Part shown: positions 47,205 to 55,116 of the stretch, one piece after another | Numbering within the stretch: position 1 is the first letter of the stretch | Layout: each line of letters begins with the position of its first letter | NCBI GenBank assembly: GCA_964577615.1 | Contig: CAZNZW010000001.1 | Coordinates: forward strand, 1 to 64,000 | Length of the DNA: 64,000 nt | Source of the DNA: QNYZ01 sp964577615 | Lineage (GTDB): Bacteria; Desulfobacterota; Desulfobacteria; Desulfobacterales; QNYZ01 | Direction of reading: 5' to 3' | Notes under the pieces: generated by a model | What the model was told of the DNA's origin: nothing | Database searches by the model: none | Seen by the model: the letters and a program-made list of their open reading frames with translations, nothing else | Position numbers and translations under genes: made by a program

Positions 47205-49019
47205 TTATTGAATCCCATAAAAAAAATAGAGCATGGCCAACTCCACAGAAAGAAAAATAAGGGTCATGACAACGCCGGCTTTGGCATAGTCGATCGTCCG
47301 ATACCCGCCGGGCCGCATGATGAGGGCATTGACCTGGTGGGTGGGCAGCACGAAGGTGTTGGACGCTGACAGCCCGACGACCAATGCCGCCATGCGGGGG
47401 TCGCCTCCGGCCATAACCGCCATGTTCATGCACAGGGGCACCAGCAGGACCGTTGCGCCCACGTTGGAAATGACCAGCGTGAAGAAAGAGGTCATGATGC
47501 CAATTGCTGCCAGCAGGATGATTGGCGAGGGATGGCCCAGCATGCCCAGGACAAATTTGGCGATAAATGCGGCCGTGCCGGTCTTCTCAAAAGCCATGCC
47601 CAGGGGAATCAGGCCGGCCAGGAGAAAAACCGTCATCCAGTCAACCGCCCGATACGCCTCGTCGATCGAGAGAACCCCGGTAATGATCATGCCCAGGGCG
47701 CCGGACATCAGGGCCACCGAAAGCTGAATCTTAAAAAAAATAATCTGCATTAATGCCAGTGCCAGCCAGAGCATGGCAAGCTTGGCTTTTTCCGGGCGCA
47801 TGATCTCCCCTTCGAGCGGCGTGACAAAGGTGAGCACACGGGGTTGGGGCTGGTTTTTAAGGATGTGAAATTTTTCCCAGGGTCCCTGCAGCAGCAGGGT
47901 GTCTCCCATACGGAGCTGGATGCGGACCAGGTTGCTGTAAATGATTTTATTGCCGGTAAAAAGCGCCACCGGGTTGAGGCCGAACATTTCCTTGAAATTA
48001 ATCTGGTTCAGGGTTTTTCCGATCAGATCAGACCGGGGTGAAACCACTGTTTCCGCCATGCCGGCATTAACGGTGGAAAGATTCTCGGTAAAAACGTCCA
48101 GGCCGTCTTTAATCTCCCAGCCGTATTCGTCGGCCATCATGCGGACCAGTTTTTCCTGCCCGATCACTGCAATGTCGTCGCCCGCGGTAATCACGTCAGT
48201 ACTCTTGGGGACCATGGATTTTTCGTTTTCCGAGTTGAAACGGACTCCCACAACGGTGACGAGGAACTTTGGCCGAAGCCCCAGCTCTTCCAGTGTTTCT
48301 GGATTTTCGTATGTGTCGGGGATGTGGATTTCAAAGGTATGCTGCAGGCCGCGATAGGCGTTCAGCAGCCTTTCGGTGACGCCCCGGTCGGCCTTGCCTT
48401 CGGCAGCCGGCAGAACAAATTTACCAAAAATGATAAAATAGATGATGGCGGCCAGAAGCAGGCAGATACCGATGGGCGTCTGGGTAAACAGGCCGAAAGG
48501 TTCGAGCTTTTTACCATCGAGTACCATGAGGTCGTTTAGCAAAATGGTTGGACTGGCGCCAACGAGAGTAATCGTCCCGCCGATAATGGCACAAAATCCC
48601 ATCGGCATCAGGATGCGGGAGACCGGAACGCCCATTCTTTTGGCAATTCGCTGTGCCGCGGGCAGAAAGAGTGCGGCGGCGCCAATGTTCTGCATAATGC
48701 TGGAGATCAGGCCGACGGTACCGGATATCAGTGTAATGACTTTTTTTTCGCTGTCTCCGGCCAGTTTGACAATCGGACCGGCCACCCGGTTCATTACCCC
48801 TGTTTTATCGAGGCCGGCCCCGATGATGATGACCGCCATGATCGAGACAACGGCGTTACTGCTCAGGCCGACAAAGGCTTCTTTCGGCGTGACCAGCCCG
48901 ATAAGGGGAAGCAGAACCATCATGATAATACCGACAACGTCCACGCGCACCCATTCAGAAACAAAGAGAACGATGACGAAAACAAGTACGATCATTGTTA
49001 AAATCATTTCAGGTGTCAT
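47205..49019 (-). CDS. DASS/SLC13 family anion permease with two TrkA-C domains
   Basis: A 604-aa membrane transporter. N-terminal and C-terminal sets of hydrophobic helices flank a soluble region (about 215-400) with two RCK_C/TrkA-C-like domains (FLVTVVGVRFNSENEKSMV and FGLNPVALFTGNKIIYSNLVRIQLRMGDTLLLQG). The C-terminal SNVGATVLLVPLCMNMA and ASNTFVLPTHQVNALIMRPGGY blocks are typical of DASS carriers. The family includes sulfate and dicarboxylate carriers; in a sulfate reducer sulfate is plausible. AAGGAA lies before the ATG. It follows a 28-aa membrane peptide gene. Confidence 0.9.
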   Translation of the reverse strand: MTPEMILTMIVLVFVIVLFVSEWVRVDVVGIIMMVLLPLIGLVTPKEAFVGLSSNAVVSIMAVIIIGAGLDKTGVMNRVAGPIVKLAGDSEKKVITLISGTVGLISSIMQNIGAAALFLPAAQRIAKRMGVPVSRILMPMGFCAIIGGTITLVGASPTILLNDLMVLDGKKLEPFGLFTQTPIGICLLLAAIIYFIIFGKFVLPAAEGKADRGVTERLLNAYRGLQHTFEIHIPDTYENPETLEELGLRPKFLVTVVGVRFNSENEKSMVPKSTDVITAGDDIAVIGQEKLVRMMADEYGWEIKDGLDVFTENLSTVNAGMAETVVSPRSDLIGKTLNQINFKEMFGLNPVALFTGNKIIYSNLVRIQLRMGDTLLLQGPWEKFHILKNQPQPRVLTFVTPLEGEIMRPEKAKLAMLWLALALMQIIFFKIQLSVALMSGALGMIITGVLSIDEAYRAVDWMTVFLLAGLIPLGMAFEKTGTAAFIAKFVLGMLGHPSPIILLAAIGIMTSFFTLVISNVGATVLLVPLCMNMAVMAGGDPRMAALVVGLSASNTFVLPTHQVNALIMRPGGYRTIDYAKAGVVMTLIFLSVELAMLYFFYGIQ

Positions 49020-49082
49020 TCAAACGGTTCCTTCTTGTTGTTTTACATATCACTATATTTAAAATTATATATTTACAGTTGG

Positions 49083-49169
49083 TTACTCATTTTTGTCTTT
49101 CCTGAACTTAAAGCATAACCATAGTGTAAAGGCAACCATAACCAATCCAAAAGCAAAATGCGCATCCAT
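49083..49169 (-). CDS. Small membrane protein upstream of the DASS permease (28 aa)
   Basis: A 28-residue frame, MDAHFAFGLVMVAFTLWLCF followed by KFRKDKNE, forms one transmembrane helix with a basic cytoplasmic end. A strong AAGGGGG ribosome-binding site lies 7 nt upstream. It ends 63 bp before the DASS start on the same strand. Small single-helix accessory proteins of symporters are known, so a transporter subunit role is plausible but not shown. Confidence 0.6.
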   Translation of the reverse strand: MDAHFAFGLVMVAFTLWLCFKFRKDKNE

Positions 49170-49237
49170 CGGATTTCCCCCTTTGCGAGATATAGTAAAA
49201 ACATGACTATGTTCTTTTCTCTATTGACATGAAGGCA

Positions 49238-49254
49238 ATCATCAATCGTGCCAA
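49238..49254 (-). promoter_or_regulatory. Candidate sigma-54 promoter of the DASS operon
   Basis: On the minus strand TTGGCACG gives a perfect -24 element (49247-49254). The -12 position reads ATGA instead of TTGC, so the match is only partial. It lies about 70-85 nt upstream of the small membrane protein gene, with two copies of the GTTGCA-type repeat further upstream. Confidence 0.4.
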
Positions 49255-49331
49255 CTTTGGTATTTAATTGTAACATTCAGTAATTGTTTAACTTACAGGA
49301 AGCACGGATGGAGAAAAATGGCGGGGAATAT

Positions 49332-49346
49332 GATGCATAATGCAAC
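49332..49346. promoter_or_regulatory. GTTGCA-N3-TGCAAC-type site A
   Basis: GATGCATAATGCAAC differs from the perfect inverted repeat by one base. It lies about 80 bp upstream of the candidate sigma-54 promoter of the DASS operon. Confidence 0.5.
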
Positions 49347-49418
49347 ACGTTTGCTGGAAACAGATAATACTGATGTGTTTACCAATAGTTATGGAGTGAT
49401 GCAATGGGAAATAAACAT

Positions 49419-49433
49419 GTTGCATATTGTAAT
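49419..49433. promoter_or_regulatory. GTTGCA-N3-TGCAAC-type site B (half conserved)
   Basis: GTTGCATATTGTAAT keeps one perfect arm and four of six bases in the other. Its centre is 87 bp, about eight helical turns, from site A. Confidence 0.35.
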
Positions 49434-49446
49434 GGGCGTGGGGCAT

Positions 49447-49479
49447 AATCCCGCTTATCTGCGGGATTGTCGCAGATAA
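49447..49479. repeat. Two overlapping, mutually exclusive hairpins
   Basis: AATCCCGC (49447-49454) pairs perfectly with GCGGGATT (49461-49468). TTATCTGCG (49455-49463) pairs perfectly with CGCAGATAA (49471-49479). The two structures share bases, so only one can form at a time. They lie 3' of the second Usp gene and upstream of the DASS operon. No T-run is present. Confidence 0.6.
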
Positions 49480-49511
49480 CAGCCGCTGGTTTAAAAGCAA
49501 CCCGCCCTGAT

Positions 49512-50066
49512 TCAAACCATGGCATAGACATAAAGGTTGGGTTGAAGCTGGTTTCCCGTGGCGGCTTTGCTTTCCGGGCGATCTTCTATGGTCTCCGAAA
49601 TCACAAAAGCGATATCCTTGTTTTTTCTGACGATGGACTTGAGCGCCGCTTCCGATTCCTCAAACAGGACGACATGTTCCAGGGAAATGTTGTTTTCACG
49701 CGCCGCTTTTTTGAATTTAGCCGCATTTTCTTCAGACTGGCGCTTGAAATTATCGCAGACCCGGGTAGAAAAATGCAGCATTTTAAATGTGTCACAAGAT
49801 AATGGGGCCGTATTTAACGCTAAAATATCGTAGGACATGCGCTGTGCCATCTCAATGGCGTAATCAATGATTTCCTGTGAAAAAACGCTTTCTCTACCCA
49901 TCACCAGTAATTTTTTAGAGGCCTGGCCTTTCTTCTGCTCGTCCATTATGCATCTCGCGTGCTCTGTCTCGCCGGCCTCGGCAAAAGCAATGGCCTCATG
50001 ACACCTTTCAATCTTTCCGCTGGTTCTAAACCATTTTTGCCTGATTTTGTTTAATAGCGATGGCAT
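49512..50066 (-). CDS. UspA-like universal stress protein (second of pair)
   Basis: A 184-aa protein. Residues about 50-184 have the Usp alpha/beta pattern (KKLLVMGRESVFSQEIIDYAIEMAQ and a final LYVYAMV strand). The N-terminal 45 residues contain EAIAFAEAGETEHARCIMDE, which is also found in the middle of the neighbouring Usp. The usual GxxGxxxxG ATP loop is not evident. AGAGGAG precedes the ATG. It follows the other Usp gene by 37 bp. Confidence 0.75.
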   Translation of the reverse strand: MPSLLNKIRQKWFRTSGKIERCHEAIAFAEAGETEHARCIMDEQKKGQASKKLLVMGRESVFSQEIIDYAIEMAQRMSYDILALNTAPLSCDTFKMLHFSTRVCDNFKRQSEENAAKFKKAARENNISLEHVVLFEESEAALKSIVRKNKDIAFVISETIEDRPESKAATGNQLQPNLYVYAMV

Positions 50067-50103
50067 TGTTAATCTCCTCTGGTGATATTTTCAGGGTGAT
50101 TAT

Positions 50104-50598
50104 TTAATTATGGACGGTGACCAAGGGCACCGATAAATCCTTTTTAAGTTTCCCAAGCGCGCGTTTTTTAACGGAACTGCTGGTATCCGTATCGGTATCC
50201 GCGTCAGGGGCGTCGTAAATAGCCATGATAATATCCCTGTGGCCGCTGACATATTCGCTGATCTCTTTTTCCGGAATGCCGGCTTTTATCGCAAAATGAC
50301 AATGCACTCCTTCCGCTTCTGACTGCTGAATGAAATGCTTGATGTATTTTGATGTCTCATCCACAATATCCAAAGCCGTTTTATGCTCACCCGCCTCGGC
50401 GAAAGTAACGGCCATCATGGATCCCTCAATGAACTTTCTGGCGATGTGCATCTTTTTTCTATAGCCCCGATAGCTCTGGGGCCGGATAATCTGGAATATA
50501 CTCAATTCGCCTTTAATGCGTTTGCAGAAATCCACTGCATACTGAAAGGCTTTCTGGCTGGGCGATATGCCGTCGATGGCTAACAATACTTTTTTCAT
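50104..50598 (-). CDS. UspA-like universal stress protein (first of pair)
   Basis: A 164-aa protein starting MKKVLLAIDGISPSQKAFQYA, a clear Usp N-terminus. It ends LKKDLSVPLVTVHN. An insertion, GSMMAVTFAEAGEHKTALDIVDE, matches the N-terminus of the next gene. The glycine-rich ATP loop is replaced by a Asp/Thr-rich stretch (DAPDADTDTDTSSSVKKRA). Start 50598 has AAGGGGA upstream; a longer frame from 50646 is rejected. A near-consensus sigma-54 promoter lies about 155 bp upstream. Confidence 0.85.
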   Translation of the reverse strand: MKKVLLAIDGISPSQKAFQYAVDFCKRIKGELSIFQIIRPQSYRGYRKKMHIARKFIEGSMMAVTFAEAGEHKTALDIVDETSKYIKHFIQQSEAEGVHCHFAIKAGIPEKEISEYVSGHRDIIMAIYDAPDADTDTDTSSSVKKRALGKLKKDLSVPLVTVHN

Positions 50599-50751
50599 TT
50601 TTATCCCCTTGGTACCCTGCGGAAGATCAATTCGAAAATGACGCATTCACGCATCAGGCCTTCTAACTCAATTTCAGACTGAATTCATTTTCAGGCATAG
50701 ATACGATTGTATTTTTCACGGTGAATGAATGTCATTTTGTCTATATGTACC

Positions 50752-50767
50752 GCAAAACGCATGCCAA
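50752..50767 (-). promoter_or_regulatory. Sigma-54 promoter of the Usp operon
   Basis: The minus strand reads TTGGCATGCGTTTTGC. This fits TGGCAYG-N4-TTGC, with the GG and GC dinucleotides exactly 10 bp apart. It points to the Usp pair, with an upstream GTTGCA-type site about 170 bp further away. The spacing suits an NtrC-type activator such as the one encoded at 44345-45712. Confidence 0.75.
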
Positions 50768-50930
50768 CATGTATATAATATTAACATGTTGAAAATATAA
50801 GTAATATGATGTGATGGCAAGCAGGCGCGTTTTTCCGGACTTTGTTACTTTTTGCAATGTTTATTTTGGATAAAATTTTATATTAAACAATATCGGAATG
50901 TTATGAGATATTGCAAAAACAGGGTGATTT

Positions 50931-50945
50931 GTTGCGTCATGCAAC
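50931..50945. promoter_or_regulatory. GTTGCA-N3-TGCAAC-type site C
   Basis: GTTGCGTCATGCAAC has GTTGC and GCAAC as perfect arms. It lies in the divergent region between the Usp operon (minus) and the small membrane protein at 51077 (plus). The rest of this 478-bp region (50599-51076) is AT-rich and holds no gene I can support. Confidence 0.5.
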
Positions 50946-51076
50946 GCTGAATATCGGGGGGTGTGTTCATTGCCAGGTGAATTTTGAATCCGGCAGGGTT
51001 GTTTCTTTACACGGCCGCGCAGATGCGTTAAAAACAGAACGGATAGTGGCGGGGAATCGAAGAAAGAGCGGCACTG

Positions 51077-51517
51077 ATGGGCAGGTTAGACAAATACAAA
51101 CCGGTCGTCTCCCGGCAGTTGTTAATCGCACTGGCCGGGGTTGTCTGGGTATGTGTCGGCATCATGTTGCTGGCCATGGCCCTGTCGTGGCTGTCGGTGG
51201 TTTCAGGTGCCCGCTTTTTTACCGCTGCCGGCATGGGGATTGGACTGGCCTTGATTGTCCGCCGGTTCGGGTTTGTAAAAATTGTCGACAGGAATGTGGC
51301 CCGGCTCCTGTCTCTTGACGACAAAGCCTGTGTCTTTGCCTTTATTCCCGGCAGAAGCTATCTGATTATTGCGCTCATGGTGGCGATGGGAATCACACTG
51401 AGGCATTCGTCGATCCCAAAGCCGTATCTGGCGGTTGTCTATATCTGCATGGGACTGGCGCTCATATTATCGAGCGCCAGGTATCTGACGGTCTTTCTCA
51501 GGGAGATCCGTCAGTAA
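51077..51517 (+). CDS. Small four-helix membrane protein of unknown function
   Basis: A 146-aa protein with four hydrophobic helices, roughly at 15-37, 42-62, 93-108 and 115-133. The middle loop FVKIVDRNVARLLSLDDKACVFAFIPGRSYLI is conserved-looking and polar. I do not recognise a family. The ribosome-binding site is weak. It is divergent from the Usp operon and may share the regulatory region holding site C. DUF523 follows after 39 bp. Confidence 0.65.
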   Translation: MGRLDKYKPVVSRQLLIALAGVVWVCVGIMLLAMALSWLSVVSGARFFTAAGMGIGLALIVRRFGFVKIVDRNVARLLSLDDKACVFAFIPGRSYLIIALMVAMGITLRHSSIPKPYLAVVYICMGLALILSSARYLTVFLREIRQ

Positions 51518-51556
51518 CCACCACCGCACCCGTTTTTCTCAACTGATTATCCGCTT

Positions 51557-52075
51557 ATGGAATATGTTCTCGTCAGCGCCTGCCTGCTCGGTCATCCGGT
51601 GCGCTACAACGCCACCGCCCGGCGGGTGGCCAGCCCTGTTCTGGCCGGGTGGCGGGCGGAAGGCCGGATTATCTCTTTTTGTCCGGAACAGGCGGCCGGG
51701 GGGAGTGTTCCCCGGCCGCCGGCGGAAATTGTCGGGGAAAGCGGTGCGGCGGTTCTCGACGGTCATGCCGAGGTTGTTGATAAAACCGGGAAAAAAATCA
51801 CAGATGCTTTTATCCGGGCCGCCGATATGGCCCTGGCATATGTCAAAAGATATCGGATTCGGATCGCCGTCCTCGCCGACGGCAGCCCGTCATGCGGGAG
51901 CACATTTATTTATAACGGCTGTTTTTCAGGCGTCACCAAAGCGGGCGAAGGCGTGGTAGCCGCCCGGCTTCGACGAAACGGCGTCGCCGTTTTCGGAGAA
52001 GACCGGCTGGCAACCGCCAAGGCACGGCTTTCCGAACTTTTGGCGGCGAAAATTATTGCCGGAACCAGCGGGTAA
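51557..52075 (+). CDS. DUF523 family protein
   Basis: A 172-aa protein with the DUF523 pattern: SACLLGHPVRYN at the start, FCPEQAAGGSVPRPPAEIVG, and the Cys motif DGSPSCGSTFIYNG. The conserved cysteines suggest a metal or redox site; the biochemical role of the family is not established. No ribosome-binding site is evident. It is convergent with the receiver-Fis gene. Confidence 0.85.
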   Translation: MEYVLVSACLLGHPVRYNATARRVASPVLAGWRAEGRIISFCPEQAAGGSVPRPPAEIVGESGAAVLDGHAEVVDKTGKKITDAFIRAADMALAYVKRYRIRIAVLADGSPSCGSTFIYNGCFSGVTKAGEGVVAARLRRNGVAVFGEDRLATAKARLSELLAAKIIAGTSG

Positions 52076-52108
52076 ATGTGCGACGACCGGATGCCGTCCG
52101 GCCGGTGA

Positions 52109-52675
52109 TCAGTCAGGAGGGCGGTTTTGAGCAGGCGCTGCCGGGGACGCTGCCATCCGTTTTAATTTGCGCCAGAGTGCTGCCCGGCTGATGCCTAAAA
52201 TCTTCGCGGTTTGGGTTTTGTTTCCGTTTGCCGCCGCAAGGACCCTGGCGATGTGCCGCCGTTCGACTTCGGCCAGGGACGGGAGCGTGTTTAGCGCTCT
52301 TTCAGAGCGGTTGCCTGAATCAACGTGCTTGATAAATTGCCAGAACCTGGGCATCTCCTCTTTTTCGAAGTAGAGGGAGTTAAGCGACTCGGTGGCCTGC
52401 CTGACTTTGGCATTGCCATGTCCGGTGAGCAGGATGGTGATCAGCTCCGGCTGGATTTCCTTGAGTTTGGTAATCGTTACCAGCCCGTTCATGTCCGGGA
52501 TTTTCAGATCGACAATGGCCAGGTGTATCGGGTGGCTGATGGCAATATCGATGGCCCCCATACCACTGGCCGCCGTAAATGTGTGGAACCCGAGCATCTT
52601 CAATCGCCGGGCAATCGATTGGCGCAGCTTTTCCTCGTCGTCGACGAGAAGCACCTGTTTTACATGTGGTGTCAT
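52109..52675 (-). CDS. Response regulator with receiver and Fis-type HTH
   Basis: A 188-aa protein. The receiver (5-118) has acidic residues VDDEE, acceptor Asp56 and Thr in LLTGHGN, and ends with YFEKEEMPRFWQF (102-114). The usual KP pair is absent, though a Lys is kept in FEKEEM. The C-terminus (about 130-175) is a Fis-type helix-turn-helix, GNKTQTAKILGISRAALWRKLKRM, close in sequence to that of the sigma-54 activator at 44345. There is no AAA+ domain, so it may bind the same sites without driving sigma-54. ATG 52675 is chosen over 52705. Confidence 0.88.
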   Translation of the reverse strand: MTPHVKQVLLVDDEEKLRQSIARRLKMLGFHTFTAASGMGAIDIAISHPIHLAIVDLKIPDMNGLVTITKLKEIQPELITILLTGHGNAKVRQATESLNSLYFEKEEMPRFWQFIKHVDSGNRSERALNTLPSLAEVERRHIARVLAAANGNKTQTAKILGISRAALWRKLKRMAASPAAPAQNRPPD

Positions 52676-52721
52676 GTTAAATGCTCTTTCCCGGTGCCGG
52701 GGCAACCGGTCTCAATGCATT

Positions 52722-53540
52722 CTATTTCCTGGTTTTCCCGGAAGATTCAATGTCCAGCGCATCTTTGATATCGCCGCCTGTGGCCATGCCGGCCGCGGCC
52801 ATGTGCTTTTCCAGCCCCTTGATCGTTTTACGGATAAATCCCCAGAAGCGCCCCATCTCCTCTTTTTCAAAATAATGTGAATTAAGGGCCTGCGTGGCTT
52901 CCCTGAGTTTATCATCTCCATGTCCAGTCAGGAGCAGGGTGCGGATGCCGGGATCGATCTCTTTCAGCTTGGTAATTGTCACCAGTCCGGTCATGTCCGG
53001 CATGTCATGATCCACAACAGCCATCTGGATCTTGTTTGACCGGGCTATTTCCAATGCCTCTCCGCCGTTCAGGGCGATGAAGGGATCGTACCCTTTCAGC
53101 CGGATTCGTTCGGCCAGTGTGCTGACAAATTTCTCATTGTCATCAACCAGAAGGATCTGGATATTTCCCAGGGGCAGGTTGGATAAAAAGGCCCAGAAGC
53201 GCCCCATCTCCTCTTTGCCAAAATATGTCGATTTGAGGGCCCGGGTGGCCTCTTTTAATTTTTCGTCGCCATGGCCGGTCAGGAGGACCGTGTGAATGTC
53301 TGGAAGTATTGATTTAAGCCTGGTAATCACGACCAGGCCTTCCATGTCCGGCATCTGATAATCAACCACGGCGACATGGACGGTTGTGTCTCTGGCAATG
53401 GCGATCGCGGCTTTGCCGTTTTCTGCCGTCAGTACGTTGAATCCCTTGATCCTGGCCCGTTCGGCAACAGAATTCAGGAATTTTAAATCATCATCTACCA
53501 GCAACAGGTTTAATTTGTTTTTCTTCATTTCTGCCCACAT
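52722..53540 (-). CDS. Tandem-receiver protein
   Basis: A 272-aa protein made of two receiver domains (about 10-120 and 127-240) with no output domain. Acceptor Asp60 and Asp177 and the LLTGHGD threonines are present in both. Each ends with the motif YFGKEEMGRFW or YFEKEEMGRFW (106-116 and 223-233), shared with the neighbouring receiver-Fis protein. The two halves are clearly duplicates. It may be a phosphate sink or relay hub. Either ATG 53540 or ATG 53528 could be the start; neither has a strong ribosome-binding site. Confidence 0.88.
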   Translation of the reverse strand: MWAEMKKNKLNLLLVDDDLKFLNSVAERARIKGFNVLTAENGKAAIAIARDTTVHVAVVDYQMPDMEGLVVITRLKSILPDIHTVLLTGHGDEKLKEATRALKSTYFGKEEMGRFWAFLSNLPLGNIQILLVDDNEKFVSTLAERIRLKGYDPFIALNGGEALEIARSNKIQMAVVDHDMPDMTGLVTITKLKEIDPGIRTLLLTGHGDDKLREATQALNSHYFEKEEMGRFWGFIRKTIKGLEKHMAAAGMATGGDIKDALDIESSGKTRK

Positions 53541-53586
53541 TATTAAAAGGTAGGATTCCGGAAATGCGCAGGCGCAACCTGGCGGG

Positions 53587-54015
53587 TTAATGCCCGCCGC
53601 TGCCGATCAGCCCCGATGCCGCCAATGATAAAACAGCGATTTCTAAAATGCTGATGATGGCAAATACCCAGTTTTTTTTTCGATAGTATCCGCGTGCCAG
53701 AATCAGAAAACATAAAATGGTCAGCGTCCCCAACAACGTAAAGCCGATGAAATTTAAATAATCTCCTTTCCCCAGCAATGCGATCCAGCCCCATCCATGA
53801 GGCGAGTGGGTAACTTCAAGATACTCGTGAACCCCCTTTCCCCAATTTTCGGAAATAAGTTGTATGTCGACATGCGACGGCAGGAGACCCGTTAAATATA
53901 TTGTATAGGTGATAATGAGCGTAACAATACCAGCAAGCATCCCCAAGAGCAACAGATTTGCATAGATGATCTGTTCGTTGGAAGGGTGCAGCGAGTGTCG
54001 ATGTTTGATGGGCAT
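53587..54015 (-). CDS. Membrane protein linked to the TSUP permease
   Basis: A 142-aa protein with three hydrophobic helices, near 18-41, 86-107 and 113-137. A periplasmic loop contains WGKGVHEYLEVTHSPHGWGWIALLGKGDYLNFIGF. It resembles the small membrane proteins often encoded after TauE/SafE permeases (DUF1634-like), but I am not sure of the family. ATG 54015 has AAAGGAG upstream; the longer frame to 54441 is an overlap with the permease gene. Confidence 0.75.
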   Translation of the reverse strand: MPIKHRHSLHPSNEQIIYANLLLLGMLAGIVTLIITYTIYLTGLLPSHVDIQLISENWGKGVHEYLEVTHSPHGWGWIALLGKGDYLNFIGFTLLGTLTILCFLILARGYYRKKNWVFAIISILEIAVLSLAASGLIGSGGH

Positions 54016-54053
54016 GCTTTTCTCCTTTCCTTCTTCTCTCCTGAAGCAACATA

Positions 54054-55028
54054 TCACCCCAGGACGCCTAATCCCAACCCTTTGTCCAGCGCCTTTAACC
54101 CGGCAAAGAGCAGCACGATAATGACCATGTAACGAATGAATTTTGGTTTTGCCACGGCCAGGATTCGGACCCCGATAATGGATCCGATCATCAGGCCCAG
54201 AATGGATGGCACGGCAATCAATGGAATGACGCATCCCCGGTTCAAATAGATCCATGCGGCAGACGTATCTGTAATGGACAGTAGAAACTTGCTGGTGGCA
54301 ACAGATACCTTGAGCGGAACGCCCATTAGCAGGTTCAGTGCCGGAACGTTGGCCCAGCCGGCGCCCAAACCGAACATGCCGGCCAGCAGACCGATAAAGA
54401 TAAACGAGATGAGTCCCAAAAGGGTTCGATGCGTTTTCCATTCCACGCTTTCCCGGGCACCATCGTCCCAGTAGATACCCTGGAGTCCTAACGCCAGGCC
54501 GATGGCATCCTGTTTGGTGACGACCGGTTTCTCGGTGTTTTTTGAAAACAGCAGCAACAGGGTGATGCCGATAATGGTAGCCCCCAAGCAGGATTGCACC
54601 AGACTGGGATCCAGCCGGGATAAATATAATCCCAGCAGAGCGCCCAGGATGGAACAGGTGGAGGCGATCAGCGCGACCGGCAGGGCAAGGCGCAGATTGG
54701 CCAGATTCCGGCGAAGCAGTCCCGGCCCGGCGGCCAGCGCGCCTGCGAGCGCCACCATCAAGCCGATCCCCCGGACAAAATCAATGTGAAATGGGAAAAA
54801 ACCGCTGACCAGCGGGACGTATAATACCCCCCCGCCGACCCCGGCCATGACCGCTAAAACGCCAAGAAGCAGGCAGAAGAAGAAAAGAATAACCGGCCAG
54901 TACCACCATGGCTTTAAAAGGGCATCGCCGCTCATGGTTTCCGTGGCGAAACAGACCGCAGAGGAACGCATAATAATCAAAAATACCATGATGAATAGGC
55001 GACCGATATCGAACGCTTTTCTGCGCAT
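54054..55028 (-). CDS. TSUP (TauE/SafE/YfcA) family anion permease
   Basis: A 324-aa integral membrane protein with about eight to nine helices. The repeated motifs GVGGGVLYVPLVSGFFPF and GLGAGWANVPALNLLMGVPLKVSVATSKFLLSI are hallmarks of TSUP carriers. Members move sulfite, sulfoacetate, sulfate or other sulfur and organic anions. It leads an operon with a small membrane protein and two receiver proteins. GTTGCA-type site D lies 90-100 bp upstream. Confidence 0.9.
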   Translation of the reverse strand: MRRKAFDIGRLFIMVFLIIMRSSAVCFATETMSGDALLKPWWYWPVILFFFCLLLGVLAVMAGVGGGVLYVPLVSGFFPFHIDFVRGIGLMVALAGALAAGPGLLRRNLANLRLALPVALIASTCSILGALLGLYLSRLDPSLVQSCLGATIIGITLLLLFSKNTEKPVVTKQDAIGLALGLQGIYWDDGARESVEWKTHRTLLGLISFIFIGLLAGMFGLGAGWANVPALNLLMGVPLKVSVATSKFLLSITDTSAAWIYLNRGCVIPLIAVPSILGLMIGSIIGVRILAVAKPKFIRYMVIIVLLFAGLKALDKGLGLGVLG

Positions 55029-55116
55029 TATCCCTCCGAAAGTCGTTTAATTCTGAAACATATATCCTTCATGTCTTTCGTATATATCATGAATTTTGTC
55101 CCGTCAATAAAAAAAG

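Noticed and set aside
54016..54441. N-terminal extension of the small membrane protein at 53587
   Set aside because: The extension overlaps the TSUP gene in another frame, and a strong ribosome-binding site supports the start at 54015.
55081..55116. Sigma-54 promoter for the TSUP operon
   Set aside because: No GG-N10-GC pattern is found on the minus strand upstream of the gene; a weak sigma-70-type match is more likely.
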